Shown in pieces: positions 18,195 through 26,958 of a stretch of 64,000 bases of DNA. Numbering within the stretch: position 1 is the first letter of the stretch; every line of letters starts with the position of its first letter. The position numbers and the translations under genes were made by a program. Under the pieces are notes generated by a model. The model ran no database searches. It saw only the letters and a program-made list of their open reading frames with translations, and had not been told where the DNA came from. This stretch comes from an uncultured Muribaculaceae bacterium (GTDB taxonomy: Bacteria; Bacteroidota; Bacteroidia; Bacteroidales; Muribaculaceae): the NCBI GenBank assembly GCA_934675575.1, contig CAKUQQ010000003.1, positions 62,001-126,000 on the forward strand, read 5' to 3'.

Positions 18195-18938
18195 ATGAAA
18201 CCAGTAATAGAACTTCAGGACATAAGGCGCAACTTTCTTGTGGGCGATGAGGTGGTGCATGCGCTGCGAGGCGTGTCGTTCACCATCAACGAGGGCGAGT
18301 TTGTGACCATCATGGGCACATCAGGCTCCGGAAAGTCAACGTTGCTCAACATTCTCGGTTGCCTCGACTCGCCAACGAGCGGTGAATATCTGCTCGACGG
18401 CACACCGGTGCGCACCATGAGCAAGGCGCAGCGTGCCGTGATGCGCAACCGCAAGATAGGCTTCGTGTTTCAGAACTATAATTTGCTCCCTAAAACCACG
18501 TCGGTGGAAAATGTGGAGTTGCCGTTGATGTATAACTCAAGCGTGAGCGCGGCAGAGCGGCGCGAGCGCGCTGTGCGTGCCCTGGAACGTGTGGGGCTGG
18601 GCAACCGTCTGAACCACAAGTCAAACCAGATGTCGGGCGGACAGATGCAACGTGTGGCAATAGCCAGAGCCTTGGTCAACGACCCTGCGGTTATTCTTGC
18701 CGACGAGGCAACAGGTAACCTTGACACGCGCACCTCATTTGAGATATTGGTGCTGTTTCAGGAGCTGCATGCCGAGGGACGCACAATAATATTTGTGACC
18801 CACAACCCCGAAATAGCCCAATACTCAAGCCGCAACATCATGTTGCGCGACGGCAAGATAAGGTCAGACGAGGTGAACAACGACATTAAGGACGCTGCGG
18901 CAAAACTCGCCACAATCCCGGTGAACGTTGACGACTAA
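18195..18938 (+). CDS. MacB/LolD-type ABC transporter ATPase
   Basis: A 247-residue ATP-binding subunit with Walker [11 protein letters not shown]-loop [10 protein letters not shown], signature [14 protein letters not shown], Walker B VILADEAT and switch FVTHNPE. The family drives mechanotransmission-type export of peptides, antibiotics or lipoproteins rather than import. It pairs with the permease encoded 21 bp downstream; here ATPase and permease are separate proteins, unlike E. coli MacB where they are fused. Confidence 0.94.
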   Translation: MKPVIELQDIRRNFLVGDEVVHALRGVSFTINEGEFVTIMGTSGSGKSTLLNILGCLDSPTSGEYLLDGTPVRTMSKAQRAVMRNRKIGFVFQNYNLLPKTTSVENVELPLMYNSSVSAAERRERAVRALERVGLGNRLNHKSNQMSGGQMQRVAIARALVNDPAVILADEATGNLDTRTSFEILVLFQELHAEGRTIIFVTHNPEIAQYSSRNIMLRDGKIRSDEVNNDIKDAAAKLATIPVNVDD

Positions 18939-18959
18939 CAAATCAAATCAGCTACAAAG

Positions 18960-20183
18960 ATGAATACGACCAACTTATTCAAAATAGCATTCAAGGCAAT
19001 AGCGAGCAACAAGATGCGCAGCTTTCTCACCATGCTCGGCATAATAATAGGCGTGGCGTCGGTAATCACGATGCTTGCCATAGGCCAGGGCTCAAAGGCG
19101 AGCATTCAGAAGCAGATTGCCGAGATGGGTTCGAACATGATTATGATTCACCCTGGAGCCGACCGTGGCCCAGGTGGCGCGCGCATGAGTGCCGATGACA
19201 TGGAAACCCTCACGCTCGACGACTACAAGAACATAGCGGAGCAGAACAAGTATCTGGCTGCCGTGAGTCCAAACGTGTCGAGTTCGGGTCAAGCCATCTA
19301 CGGCAACAACAACTATCAAACGAGCGTCACTGGAGTGAACCAGGACTACTTGACCATCAGGCAGCTCAATGTGGAGAGCGGCGACATGTTTTCTGACGCC
19401 GACATCAATTCGGCAGCCAAGGTGTGTGTGGTGGGCAAGACCATAGTGGACAACTTGTTTCCAAATGGAGGCGACCCTATAGGCCAGGTGATACGTTTCA
19501 ACAAGATACCTATGCGCATAGTGGGTGTGCTGAAGTCAAAAGGTTATAACTCCATGGGCATGGACCAAGACGACATAATCTTGGCTCCATATACCACGGT
19601 GATGAAGAGAATGCTTGCCCAGACATTCCTGCAAGGAATATATGCAAGCGCAATCACCGAGGGCATGACCGACTTGGCAATAAGCGACATCACTTCTATT
19701 TTGCGCACCGACCACAAGCTCAAAGACGGCGACGATGATGATTTCTCAATTCGTTCGCAAGAGGAGTTGAGCTCCATGATGAACTCCACCACAAGCATGC
19801 TCACCACGCTGCTTGCGTGCATAGCCGGCATATCGCTCATAGTGGGCGGCATAGGCATCATGAACATTATGTATGTGTCGGTCACCGAGCGCACGCGCGA
19901 GATAGGCTTGCGCATGAGTGTGGGTGCGCGCGGAGTTGACATCTTGAGCCAGTTTCTCATAGAGTCAATCCTGATAAGCATCACTGGAGGCTTGATAGGT
20001 GTGCTGATAGGCGTTGGAGCCTCTTATGCGGTGAAGACGTTTGTTCACTGGCCTATAAGCATAGAGGCATGGACGGTGATACTCTCGTTTGTGGTCTGCA
20101 CCATAACCGGTGTGTTCTTTGGCTGGTATCCTGCCAAGAAGGCTGCCAACCTCGACCCGATAGACGCTATCAGATATGAATGA
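18960..20183 (+). CDS. MacB-type ABC permease
   Basis: A 407-residue permease with the MacB topology: N-terminal membrane helix (MRSFLTMLGIIIGVASVITM), a large periplasmic MacB_PCD domain (about 45-270), then three C-terminal helices in the FtsX block (GISLIVGGIGIMNIMYVSVTE... with TREIGLRMSVGA). It works with the ATPase before it, the adaptor and the TolC-like channel. The stop lies about 100 bp before the sensor kinase start. Confidence 0.94.
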   Translation: MNTTNLFKIAFKAIASNKMRSFLTMLGIIIGVASVITMLAIGQGSKASIQKQIAEMGSNMIMIHPGADRGPGGARMSADDMETLTLDDYKNIAEQNKYLAAVSPNVSSSGQAIYGNNNYQTSVTGVNQDYLTIRQLNVESGDMFSDADINSAAKVCVVGKTIVDNLFPNGGDPIGQVIRFNKIPMRIVGVLKSKGYNSMGMDQDDIILAPYTTVMKRMLAQTFLQGIYASAITEGMTDLAISDITSILRTDHKLKDGDDDDFSIRSQEELSSMMNSTTSMLTTLLACIAGISLIVGGIGIMNIMYVSVTERTREIGLRMSVGARGVDILSQFLIESILISITGGLIGVLIGVGASYAVKTFVHWPISIEAWTVILSFVVCTITGVFFGWYPAKKAANLDPIDAIRYE

Positions 20184-20284
20184 TAATGCCGAAGAGGCAA
20201 ATGAAGTGTTTGTGAGAGGAAAAACGGAACTTTCGCTGGAATTGAATGAAATTTCAGAATCAACAAAAAAAGTGTAAATTTGCG

Positions 20285-21376
20285 ATGTTACAAAAAATCA
20301 ACAACACGTTGCGCCGAAACATTGTCATACACGTTTTGTGCTGGGGAATAGTTCTGTTTTTCCCCTTGTTTTTCTATTCGCCCACCGACACTACCTATGT
20401 GGCACTGCGCCGCTTTGTGAAGTCGCTTGGCAGCCCGTTGAGCTACATGCTGCTGTTTTATGCCAACTACTTGGTGCTGATTCCGAAGCTGCTGTTCAAG
20501 GACAAGAAAAATTTGTTTTTTGCCGTCAATGTGGTGCTTGTGGCTCTGGCCATAGGTTTCATGGTGGGGTGGTGGCACGCCGCAGGGCACTTGCTGCCGA
20601 CCGACGACTTTTTCTTTGGCCGCCGGCGCGGACCGCGTCCGCCACACTGGGGCATGTATTTCCAGAACATCATAATGAATGTGCTGATAGTGGGGCTTAG
20701 CGTGGCCGTGCGCATGGGGCAGCAGTGGCAACATGCCGAGGAAATGCGCCGCGAGGCCGAGAAAGCACAGGCCGAGTCGGAGCTGTCGAATCTGCGCAAC
20801 CAGCTCAATCCGCATTTTCTGCTCAACACGCTCAACAACATATATGCGCTCATAGCGTTCAACTCCGACAAGGCTCAAACCGCCGTGGAGGACTTGAGCA
20901 AACTGCTGCGCTATGTGCTCTATGACAACCAGCAAGACCGTGTGCCCATCTACAAGGAGATGGAGTTTATGCACAACTACATAGAGCTGATGAAAATACG
21001 TGTGACCAACAATGTGGACATTTCCACCGACATTGCAGTGGCTCCGGGCGACACAACGCCCATAGCTCCGCTCATATTCATCTCGCTCATAGAAAATGCG
21101 TTTAAGCACGGTATTTCGTCGCGTCCGGGAGAGAGCTACATAAAAATAGCCATCAAGAACACTGACAAGGGCATAGTGTGTGAGATACGCAACAGCAACC
21201 ACCCCAAGAAGCAGAACGACAAGAGCGGTTCTGGCATAGGACTCACGCAGGTGCAGCGCAGGCTTGAGCTTAACTACCCCGGACAATATGAATGGGAAAA
21301 AGGCGTTACCGCCGACGGCAAGGAGTATTATTCAAAAATAGTGATTTATCATGATTCTGAAGTGCGCAATAGTTGA
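20285..21376 (+). CDS. LytS/YehU-type sensor histidine kinase
   Basis: About 363 residues: four membrane segments in the first 145, then a short coiled coil and the His_kinase domain with phosphoacceptor His177 in RNQLNPHFLLNTLNNI, and a C-terminal ATPase region (FISLIENAFKHGIS, GSGIGLTQVQRRLEL). An in-frame ATG at 20246 would add 13 lysine-rich residues; ATG 20285 is preferred because it opens directly into the first helix, but the choice is uncertain. A TAAATTTG at 20275-20282 lies too close to either start to be a convincing promoter, so it is probably read with the efflux genes. Its last 26 bases overlap the response regulator. Confidence 0.9.
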   Translation: MLQKINNTLRRNIVIHVLCWGIVLFFPLFFYSPTDTTYVALRRFVKSLGSPLSYMLLFYANYLVLIPKLLFKDKKNLFFAVNVVLVALAIGFMVGWWHAAGHLLPTDDFFFGRRRGPRPPHWGMYFQNIIMNVLIVGLSVAVRMGQQWQHAEEMRREAEKAQAESELSNLRNQLNPHFLLNTLNNIYALIAFNSDKAQTAVEDLSKLLRYVLYDNQQDRVPIYKEMEFMHNYIELMKIRVTNNVDISTDIAVAPGDTTPIAPLIFISLIENAFKHGISSRPGESYIKIAIKNTDKGIVCEIRNSNHPKKQNDKSGSGIGLTQVQRRLELNYPGQYEWEKGVTADGKEYYSKIVIYHDSEVRNS

Positions 21377-22058
21377 CGACGAGCCTTTGGCTCTGGAATT
21401 GCTGGCAAGCTATGTGAAGAAAATACCGTTTCTGGAGCTTACAGGCAAGTATGGCAATGCCATTGAGGCGATGAATGGCCTTAATGACAATCCAGTGGAT
21501 TTAATCTATCTCGACATTCAGATGCCGGAGCTCAACGGCCTTGAGTTTGCGCGCATGCTGCCAGAGCGCACGCGCGTGGTGTTTACCACGGCGTTTGACC
21601 AGTATGCCATTGACGGCTATCGTGTCAATGCCCTCGACTATCTGCTGAAACCCATTTCTTACGTTGATTTTCTGGCAGCTGCCAACAAGGCTTTGCAGTG
21701 GTTCAACTTGATAGACGGCCAGACTCCTGCCGATGAGGTGAAGAGCATATTTGTGAAGAGCGATTACAAGCTGCTGCAGATAGACCTCGACCGCATAAAA
21801 TATGTGGAGGGGCTGAAGGATTACGTGAAGATTTACACCGACGACTCGCCGCGTCCCATATTGTCGCTGATGAATATGAAGGCAATGGAGCAGATGTTGC
21901 CCGAAAGCCGCTTTATCAGAGTGCATCGCTCTTTTATTGTGCAGAAAGGAAAAATCCGTGAAATCGACCGTAACCGCATAGTGTTTGGTGACGTGTATAT
22001 ACCGATAGGCGATAGCTACAAGCAGGCTTTCCAAGACTTTCTCAAAAGCCGCTCCTGA
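21351..22058 (+). CDS. LytTR-family response regulator
   Basis: A 235-residue regulator with an N-terminal receiver domain (IVDDEPLALELL, phosphorylation site Asp55 in YLDIQMPELNG, then FTTAFDQYAIDGY and LKPIS) and a C-terminal LytTR DNA-binding domain (about 140-233, with FVKSDYKLLQI, LKDYVKIYT, FIRVHRSFIV). The gene starts inside the kinase reading frame (26-bp overlap), so the two are translationally coupled. It probably controls the efflux operon in which it lies, but a target site was not identified. Confidence 0.94.
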   Translation: MILKCAIVDDEPLALELLASYVKKIPFLELTGKYGNAIEAMNGLNDNPVDLIYLDIQMPELNGLEFARMLPERTRVVFTTAFDQYAIDGYRVNALDYLLKPISYVDFLAAANKALQWFNLIDGQTPADEVKSIFVKSDYKLLQIDLDRIKYVEGLKDYVKIYTDDSPRPILSLMNMKAMEQMLPESRFIRVHRSFIVQKGKIREIDRNRIVFGDVYIPIGDSYKQAFQDFLKSRS

Positions 22059-22073
22059 CCACCGTCGATGTGC

Positions 22074-22098
22074 AAAAAAAAGGCCGTGAGGCTTTTTT
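22074..22098 (+). terminator. Terminator of the efflux/two-component operon
   Basis: An A-run with GGCC, a GTGA loop and GGC with a T-run fold into a hairpin 15 bp after the response-regulator stop. A -7-like TAATTTTG follows at 22116-22123 for the next gene. Confidence 0.7.
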
Positions 22099-22152
22099 GT
22101 GCTATTGATTTGACGTAATTTTGCGACCTGATAACAAAAAACAAATCGGAAT

Positions 22153-23037
22153 ATGGAATATTACATTATAGTGAACGAACAGCAGCAAGGACCGTTCAGC
22201 CTCGAACAGCTTGCCGACAGAGGATTGACCCCTGACACTGAAGTGTGGGCAGAGGGTATGCCCGACTGGAAACGAGCCGGCGAGGTGCCGGAGTTGCTCA
22301 CCTATTTCTCGGCATTTCCTGCGTGGAGAACTTTTGTGGAGAGCCAGCAGCCTGGCATGGTGCGCCCGGCCGCCGTTCCGCCATATTATGCTCCGCAGCA
22401 GCCTGTGACCGAAGAGCAACCCAAATCTGGCAATGGACGCAAGGTGATGTGGGGCGCGCTGATAGTCATAGTGGTTTTGGCCTTGGTGATGATAATTACT
22501 TGCCCTGACACGCAAGACCACCGTGACGCTGTGAAGACGGCAACACAGGGGTTCGTCAACGATAAGGTGGACGAAGCTACCGGTGACAACGACGACAACA
22601 TTTTGAGCTCGCTGATAAACCAAGGAAGCAAATGGTTCTCCGGGCGTGCAATCGACGCTTTTTTGGATAATAACTTCCATGTGAACAACTATTTCCTTTA
22701 CTCGGTGGGCAAGGTGACCTTTAACGGTAATGAGAAAACCGTGTCGCTGGGATTGCTCAACCATGTGTTCACATTCGACAAGGAAGACCTCGCCGAGGCT
22801 GCCGCAAAGGTTGGCAAGGCCGAAAAAGACGCCGAACAGGCACAGCAAGAGGCCGCACAACCCGATGAGCAGACACTGCCGTCGCCCGACGACGATGCTG
22901 CCGTGCTCAACGATGAAAAGCAGGCTCTCGACACAATAGCAAAAGGTGTGAAAGAGGCCGTGGTTAACTCTGCCAAAGACTGGATTAACAAGAAAATCAA
23001 CAAGCTCACAAAGCAGCTTCCCGACACTTTGCCTTGA
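22153..23037 (+). CDS. GYF_2-domain single-pass membrane protein
   Basis: A 294-residue protein. Residues 1-60 form a GYF_2 (DUF4339) domain, recognised by YYIIVNEQQQGPFSLEQL and VWAEGMPDWKRAGEVPEL, usually a peptide-binding or scaffold module. A linker rich in proline and glutamine leads to one membrane helix (about 97-118, ALIVIVVLALVMIITC). The C-terminal half is soluble, with an AAAKVGKAEKDAEQAQQEAA coiled coil and a glutamate/aspartate-rich stretch. The function is unknown; in Bacteroidetes such proteins often accompany membrane stress or secretion genes. It is preceded by the -7 element at 22116-22123 and followed after 35 bp by the oxidoreductase gene. Confidence 0.8.
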   Translation: MEYYIIVNEQQQGPFSLEQLADRGLTPDTEVWAEGMPDWKRAGEVPELLTYFSAFPAWRTFVESQQPGMVRPAAVPPYYAPQQPVTEEQPKSGNGRKVMWGALIVIVVLALVMIITCPDTQDHRDAVKTATQGFVNDKVDEATGDNDDNILSSLINQGSKWFSGRAIDAFLDNNFHVNNYFLYSVGKVTFNGNEKTVSLGLLNHVFTFDKEDLAEAAAKVGKAEKDAEQAQQEAAQPDEQTLPSPDDDAAVLNDEKQALDTIAKGVKEAVVNSAKDWINKKINKLTKQLPDTLP

Positions 23038-23072
23038 GCCGTGCCGCTTGAGCGGCTTGCACATAACACATC

Positions 23073-24032
23073 ATGAGAATAGGCTTAGTAGGCACCGGAA
23101 AAATAGCATGCGAGGCACTGGGTGTGTTCAGCACCATGCCCGATGTGATGAGGGTGGTGTCGGTTTTTGCACGGCCTCACAGCCGTGGCAAGGCTGAGGA
23201 GCTTGCCGCAGAGCATGGCATAGGTGAGGTGTATGACGACTATGACCAGATGCTTGCGCACACTGAGGTGGATTACATCTACATTTGCCTTGTGAACAGT
23301 GCGCACTATGACTATGCTGCCAGGGCACTGCAGGCTGGCTTTAACGTGATAGTGGAGAAACCCATGTGCCCTGCTGTGGCACAGGTGGAAAGTTTGGCGG
23401 CAATGGCGCGTGAGCGCGGACTGCTGCTGGTGGAGGCTATGACGCTGCTTCACGAACCCAATTTCGAGGCCATTTCGGGTGCCGTGGCGAGGCTTGGACG
23501 CATCAAGGCAGTGAAGTGTAACTACAGACAGCGTTCGTCGCGCTACGACCGTTTTTTGCGGCACGATGTGGCTCCGGCGTTTGACCCTGCGCTGTGTGGT
23601 GGTGCGTTGCTTGACCTCAATGTGTATAACCTGACTTTTGTTGTGGCTTTGTTTGGCATGCCAGCCAGCCACTCATATTTGGCAAGCAGGGGTTACAACG
23701 GCATTGACACTTCGGGCACAATGACACTGCACTATGAGCATTTTGAGGCTAAATGCAGTGCGGCAAAGGACCGTGACGGCGATAATTTCGGTTACATTGA
23801 GGGTGAAAACGGATATTTGAGGGTTAATGGCCCTGTGAGTGAACTCCGCGAAGCCGAAATCACCATTGGTGGCCACACCGAGGTGGTGGGCACACCGCTT
23901 GTGGGGCATCGCATGGAGGCTGAATTCCGCGAGTTCGACCGCATGCTGCGTTGTGCCGACCGTGCCGCGGCCGACCGCTTGCTTGCCATCACCAGTCAAG
24001 TCGCCACCCTTTTCGACCCCTCCGCCAGCTAA
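23073..24032 (+). CDS. Gfo/Idh/MocA-family oxidoreductase
   Basis: A 319-residue NAD(P)-dependent dehydrogenase. The N-terminal Rossmann motif is LVGTGKIACEAL, the family lysine sits in VIVEKPMCP, and the C-terminal alpha/beta domain carries YDRFLRHDVAPAFDPALCGGALLDLNVYN split by the usual glycine-rich turn. The family oxidises or epimerises sugar and inositol derivatives. The cytoplasmic location follows from the lack of a signal peptide. The AT-rich defence DNA begins about 30 bp after its stop, so this gene marks the left flank of the island. Confidence 0.88.
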   Translation: MRIGLVGTGKIACEALGVFSTMPDVMRVVSVFARPHSRGKAEELAAEHGIGEVYDDYDQMLAHTEVDYIYICLVNSAHYDYAARALQAGFNVIVEKPMCPAVAQVESLAAMARERGLLLVEAMTLLHEPNFEAISGAVARLGRIKAVKCNYRQRSSRYDRFLRHDVAPAFDPALCGGALLDLNVYNLTFVVALFGMPASHSYLASRGYNGIDTSGTMTLHYEHFEAKCSAAKDRDGDNFGYIEGENGYLRVNGPVSELREAEITIGGHTEVVGTPLVGHRMEAEFREFDRMLRCADRAAADRLLAITSQVATLFDPSAS

Positions 24033-24060
24033 ATTGCCACCAGATTGATATTAAAAACTG

Positions 24061-24157
24061 TTGCTGTCAGTTAAATGCGTATTTTTATTTATGGTCAATA
24101 TATTTAAAAACAAAGGAGGCTGAAATGACAGAATTCCAAGTTTTTACCGGACAGCAA
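24061..24157 (+). repeat. Short element with terminal inverted repeats (left copy)
   Basis: A 97-bp block bounded by TTGCTGTCAGTTAAA and TTTTACCGGACAGCAA, which are imperfect inverted repeats sharing TTGCTGTC/GACAGCAA. It has no coding capacity. ATTAAAAA occurs on both sides (before 24058 and from 24160), a possible but uncertain target duplication. Its interior shares TTATTTATGGT, AATATAT, AAAAACAAAGG and CCAAGTTTT, in order, with the sequence at 26978-27063. It looks like a miniature or remnant insertion element. Confidence 0.55.
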
Positions 24158-24169
24158 TAATTAAAAATC

Positions 24170-24892
24170 CTATTTTATAGAATCAGTTGTGTATTTTTCC
24201 GCTATATCATTCCATCTTGGAATTGATAATTGCCTGCCGTAGTGCTTTTCGTAGCTCTCAATGAGTTTGCTTTTCCAATGCAAAGCAATAGTCACTCTTG
24301 TATCAGGATATCTGTAAATAGTCTCTTCCATAGCGGCTAAGAAATCTTCAAGACTCTCAAAAGGCTTGAAGTCTGTACGCTCAGAGTACCAAGTGGCAGG
24401 GCGAATGTTTACGATAACCTTGTTCTTGTATTGCACTTTGACGGGCCATGTGCCACTTGTGCTGCATATTTCCCAAAGGTTCTTTAGCCAAATTTGCTCA
24501 ATTTCTACCACTCCGTTTTCCATCTTGTATTTTATAAGAAGATGCTTCGAGTGGAGTTTCCAAGGTTTCTCTATTACGAGGTTGATAAAGCTGCGGAATG
24601 CGGCTATGTCAAAGTTTGGGCTACCTGTGAACGATTTTATCTCCAACCAGTTTGAATCTAAATTATCGGGGTCTAACCAAAAGTCAGGAGAAGCCTGCTT
24701 GTTGTTGTGAATATGTACGATGTTTTTGCTTGTCATCCATTTGTCGAGCCATTCTTCAAGAATATTGCCGATAATATTGTTTTGCTCAACCGTTATGCCG
24801 AAGTCACGAAGGTTGAATCTTACCGAACCCGTTGCACCCTCCATTCCAAAATCTTCGACAAGTGCATTATATAATTTTTCTGATGCGTCCAT
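24170..24892 (-). CDS. NgoBV/NlaIV-type type II restriction endonuclease
   Basis: A 240-residue soluble protein that matches the NgoBV restriction endonuclease family as I recall it: IIGNILEEWLDKWM, then SPDFWLDP (Asp70) and NWLEIKSF (Glu84, Lys86) forming the PD-(D/E)xK active site, FDIAAFRSF, IWLKNLWEI and IRPATWYSE. Family members cut GGNNCC. The gene lies 5 bp after the cytosine methylase gene on the same strand, the normal order for a methylase-first operon. It is visibly AT-richer than the genes to its left. The family assignment is by motif order; specificity is inferred from the family. Confidence 0.78.
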   Translation of the reverse strand: MDASEKLYNALVEDFGMEGATGSVRFNLRDFGITVEQNNIIGNILEEWLDKWMTSKNIVHIHNNKQASPDFWLDPDNLDSNWLEIKSFTGSPNFDIAAFRSFINLVIEKPWKLHSKHLLIKYKMENGVVEIEQIWLKNLWEICSTSGTWPVKVQYKNKVIVNIRPATWYSERTDFKPFESLEDFLAAMEETIYRYPDTRVTIALHWKSKLIESYEKHYGRQLSIPRWNDIAEKYTTDSIK

Positions 24893-24897
24893 AGTTG

Positions 24898-26676
24898 TTA
24901 TATTTTTAATGTTTCTAATAATCGTTCAGCCACAGCCTTAATGACTGGCACTGCAACAGTATTCCCTAATAGGTCAAAGCCGTCTTTTTCACTCACGTTG
25001 AACTTAATGTCATCGGGATAGCCACAAAGTCGCAATCCCTCTCGGAGCGATAATTTTCTCAAACCTCCATTGTCACCAACATAAAGTTTCTGCATATCCA
25101 TAGCAACAAGTGTTGGGGCGATTTCATTTGGCGCCATAATCTTGTTAATTTCAAAGCTCAATTTCCCTGCAACTATATTGTAGCCTTTTGGCTTTGTCGT
25201 ATCATATTCTCGGTGAGATGTTACGACTCCATTCTCATTTATTTCACGAATGAGCTTCTTGGGATATTCAAATCTTAAGTAACCTTTTTGTGTTAGGTCT
25301 TCCAACATATCTTCGAGGTTTGGAGAATCAAAGAAAGTTTGAATCTGTTGCAATGTCAACGGCATACCATCCATCCAATCAATACCTATAATTTTTGCCC
25401 ATTTCTTTTTGCGGCGTTCAGTAAGTATTGTATCAAGAAGGCGTTTTTGCTCTGGTTTAACAGGCCCTTTTATTTCCAAATCCCAACTGTGAATGTTGGT
25501 GTTGCCGCCTCTTTTGTCCTTTATTGATTTTCCATAAAGCTGTTCTATTGTAAAATGTTTGAGCAGAGTTCTAATAAAAGGGGTATCTGCTGTTGGCAAA
25601 CCAGTTTCGAGTATATCTCCTAACTTACATTCTTTTATTGGAAATTTATCAAGATTTGGTGTTTCATTGATGCTACCTGCAATATAAATTCTTTTACGTT
25701 CCTGCGGAACTCCAAAGTATTTTGAGTTCAGTACACGGAAATCAAACTTGTAGTTCAATGCTGTAAGTCTATCAACGATTACTTGCAATGTTTTGCCTCC
25801 ATCATGATTTACAAGCCCCTCAACGTTTTCAAGAATAAATCCTTTTGGCCGTTTATCCTTTAATATACGCTCAACTTCAAAGAACATAGTTCCTCTAGTG
25901 TCAGCAAAGCCTTGCCTCTTACCAGCAGAGCTGAATGCCTGACAAGGAAAGCCTGCACAAAGAATGTCAAAGTCTGGAATATTCTTTGTATCAACTTTTG
26001 TAATGTCACCTGTTATAGTTTCGCCAGGATGGTTCTCCTTCAAGACTTTTACTGCGTATGGTTTGATTTCCGATGTGAAAACACAAACAGGTTTTAAGCC
26101 TTTTTCTTTTGATGCTAATTCAAGACCGTAACGAATGCCACCAATGCCAGCAAATAAATCTATGAAGCGTAACACATTATGATAGTTGCAAACGGCAACT
26201 TTAGGTTGCTTCAAAGATTCATTTACGGCATTTGCAATAATATTTCCTTTAAGCAATTTTGGTGCAAAAGGAGTCTCTTTGTCTCCCTTAGGAAAGGCTT
26301 GCTTAATCAGTTCGTTTATGTCCAACGGTTCGGCTGTCAGTTCTTCTCCTAAAGAATATACCACATAGGAACCATTCGGATTTGGGTATTCTAATTGTTC
26401 CATCTCTCCTTGTTCCTTGATTGACGAATTTACACAAGGAAAGAGATGATAACCCTCTTGTGGATTTTGGGTATTATATATTAAGATATAATCTGGTAAA
26501 ATTTTTGAAAACGTTCCGCCATTCCTTTGATGAAACAAATCTTTATTGAAACGGATATTGTAAAGTTTCTCATATCGCTGAGTCTTTTCTCCCAATATCC
26601 AATCCAATTGAGATTTTTCCCCTCGATATGCACCGAAAAGGAAAGTTCTGTTTTTGTGTTCTATATATCTAAACAT
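24898..26676 (-). CDS. DNA cytosine-5 methyltransferase with N-terminal extension
   Basis: A C5-methylase of 592 residues from the ATG at 26676; a GTG at 26688 that overlaps the preceding HTH reading frame would add four. Motif I is FIDLFAGIGGIRYGLE, motif IV GFPCQAF with the catalytic cysteine (about 245), motif VI LENVEG (about 284), motif VIII ERKRIYIAG and motif X GNTVAVPVIKAVAERLL. It should protect host DNA from the endonuclease encoded 5 bp downstream. The first 165 or so residues precede motif I and are unlike a standard methylase; this region has FRYIEHKNRTFLFGAYRG and no motif I know. The target domain lies between motifs VIII and IX and is long. Confidence 0.9.
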   Translation of the reverse strand: MFRYIEHKNRTFLFGAYRGEKSQLDWILGEKTQRYEKLYNIRFNKDLFHQRNGGTFSKILPDYILIYNTQNPQEGYHLFPCVNSSIKEQGEMEQLEYPNPNGSYVVYSLGEELTAEPLDINELIKQAFPKGDKETPFAPKLLKGNIIANAVNESLKQPKVAVCNYHNVLRFIDLFAGIGGIRYGLELASKEKGLKPVCVFTSEIKPYAVKVLKENHPGETITGDITKVDTKNIPDFDILCAGFPCQAFSSAGKRQGFADTRGTMFFEVERILKDKRPKGFILENVEGLVNHDGGKTLQVIVDRLTALNYKFDFRVLNSKYFGVPQERKRIYIAGSINETPNLDKFPIKECKLGDILETGLPTADTPFIRTLLKHFTIEQLYGKSIKDKRGGNTNIHSWDLEIKGPVKPEQKRLLDTILTERRKKKWAKIIGIDWMDGMPLTLQQIQTFFDSPNLEDMLEDLTQKGYLRFEYPKKLIREINENGVVTSHREYDTTKPKGYNIVAGKLSFEINKIMAPNEIAPTLVAMDMQKLYVGDNGGLRKLSLREGLRLCGYPDDIKFNVSEKDGFDLLGNTVAVPVIKAVAERLLETLKI

Positions 26677-26684
26677 CTTATGTT

Positions 26685-26888
26685 TCACATATTGTTTATG
26701 TCACTGATTAAGTCTTTGGGGCTTATAGATAACAATTTGGCAATTTGCAGGAGTTGTTCTGATGATGGTTTATATTTGTTTTGCACCCATATGCTTATTG
26801 TTATTGTTATCTCCGATTTATCCATTCGCTTAGCCAACCAACGGTTCGTTTTGTTGTGCTAGGATAAAACCACTCTTATACGATTTAT
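26685..26888 (-). pseudogene. Decayed Xre-type HTH regulator of the restriction-modification operon
   Basis: Reading minus from 26888 gives INRIRVVLS, a TAG stop (26859-26861), then HNKTNRWLAKRMDKSE and further to WVQNKYKPSSEQLLQIAKLL and a TGA at 26685. It lines up with the intact regulator at 36324-36536 (INRLKIVLVEKGKTGKWLAGQ...), where the first position after Met-Gly-Thr-Glu-Lys is the same. Here the start is ATA, a nonsense codon falls at position 10, and an ACAATA unit is doubled in the recognition helix region. It ends by overlapping the upstream GTG of the methylase gene. The residues identify an HTH_3-like fold; the loss of function is directly seen. Confidence 0.8.
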
Positions 26889-26924
26889 TTAAAAATCCAT
26901 CTTTTTATAAATGAACTGTGAGTG

Positions 26925-26958
26925 CAAAAGTAACAAACAAATATGAATGTTTATCAAA
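26925..26958 (-). promoter_or_regulatory. Promoter of the NgoBV-type restriction-modification operon
   Basis: On the minus strand TTTG (26955-26958), 22 bp and TACTTTTG (26925-26932). The -33 box lies inside the 40-bp palindrome at 26940-26979. Confidence 0.6.

Noticed and set aside
20275-20282. TAAATTTG as promoter for the sensor kinase
   Set aside because: It lies only 3 bp before the preferred ATG, which would make a leaderless or truncated message, and no -33 box fits; read-through from the efflux genes is simpler.
24124-24159. Short ATG-started frame inside the left repeat element
   Set aside because: Only 11 codons and it reads through the inverted-repeat end.
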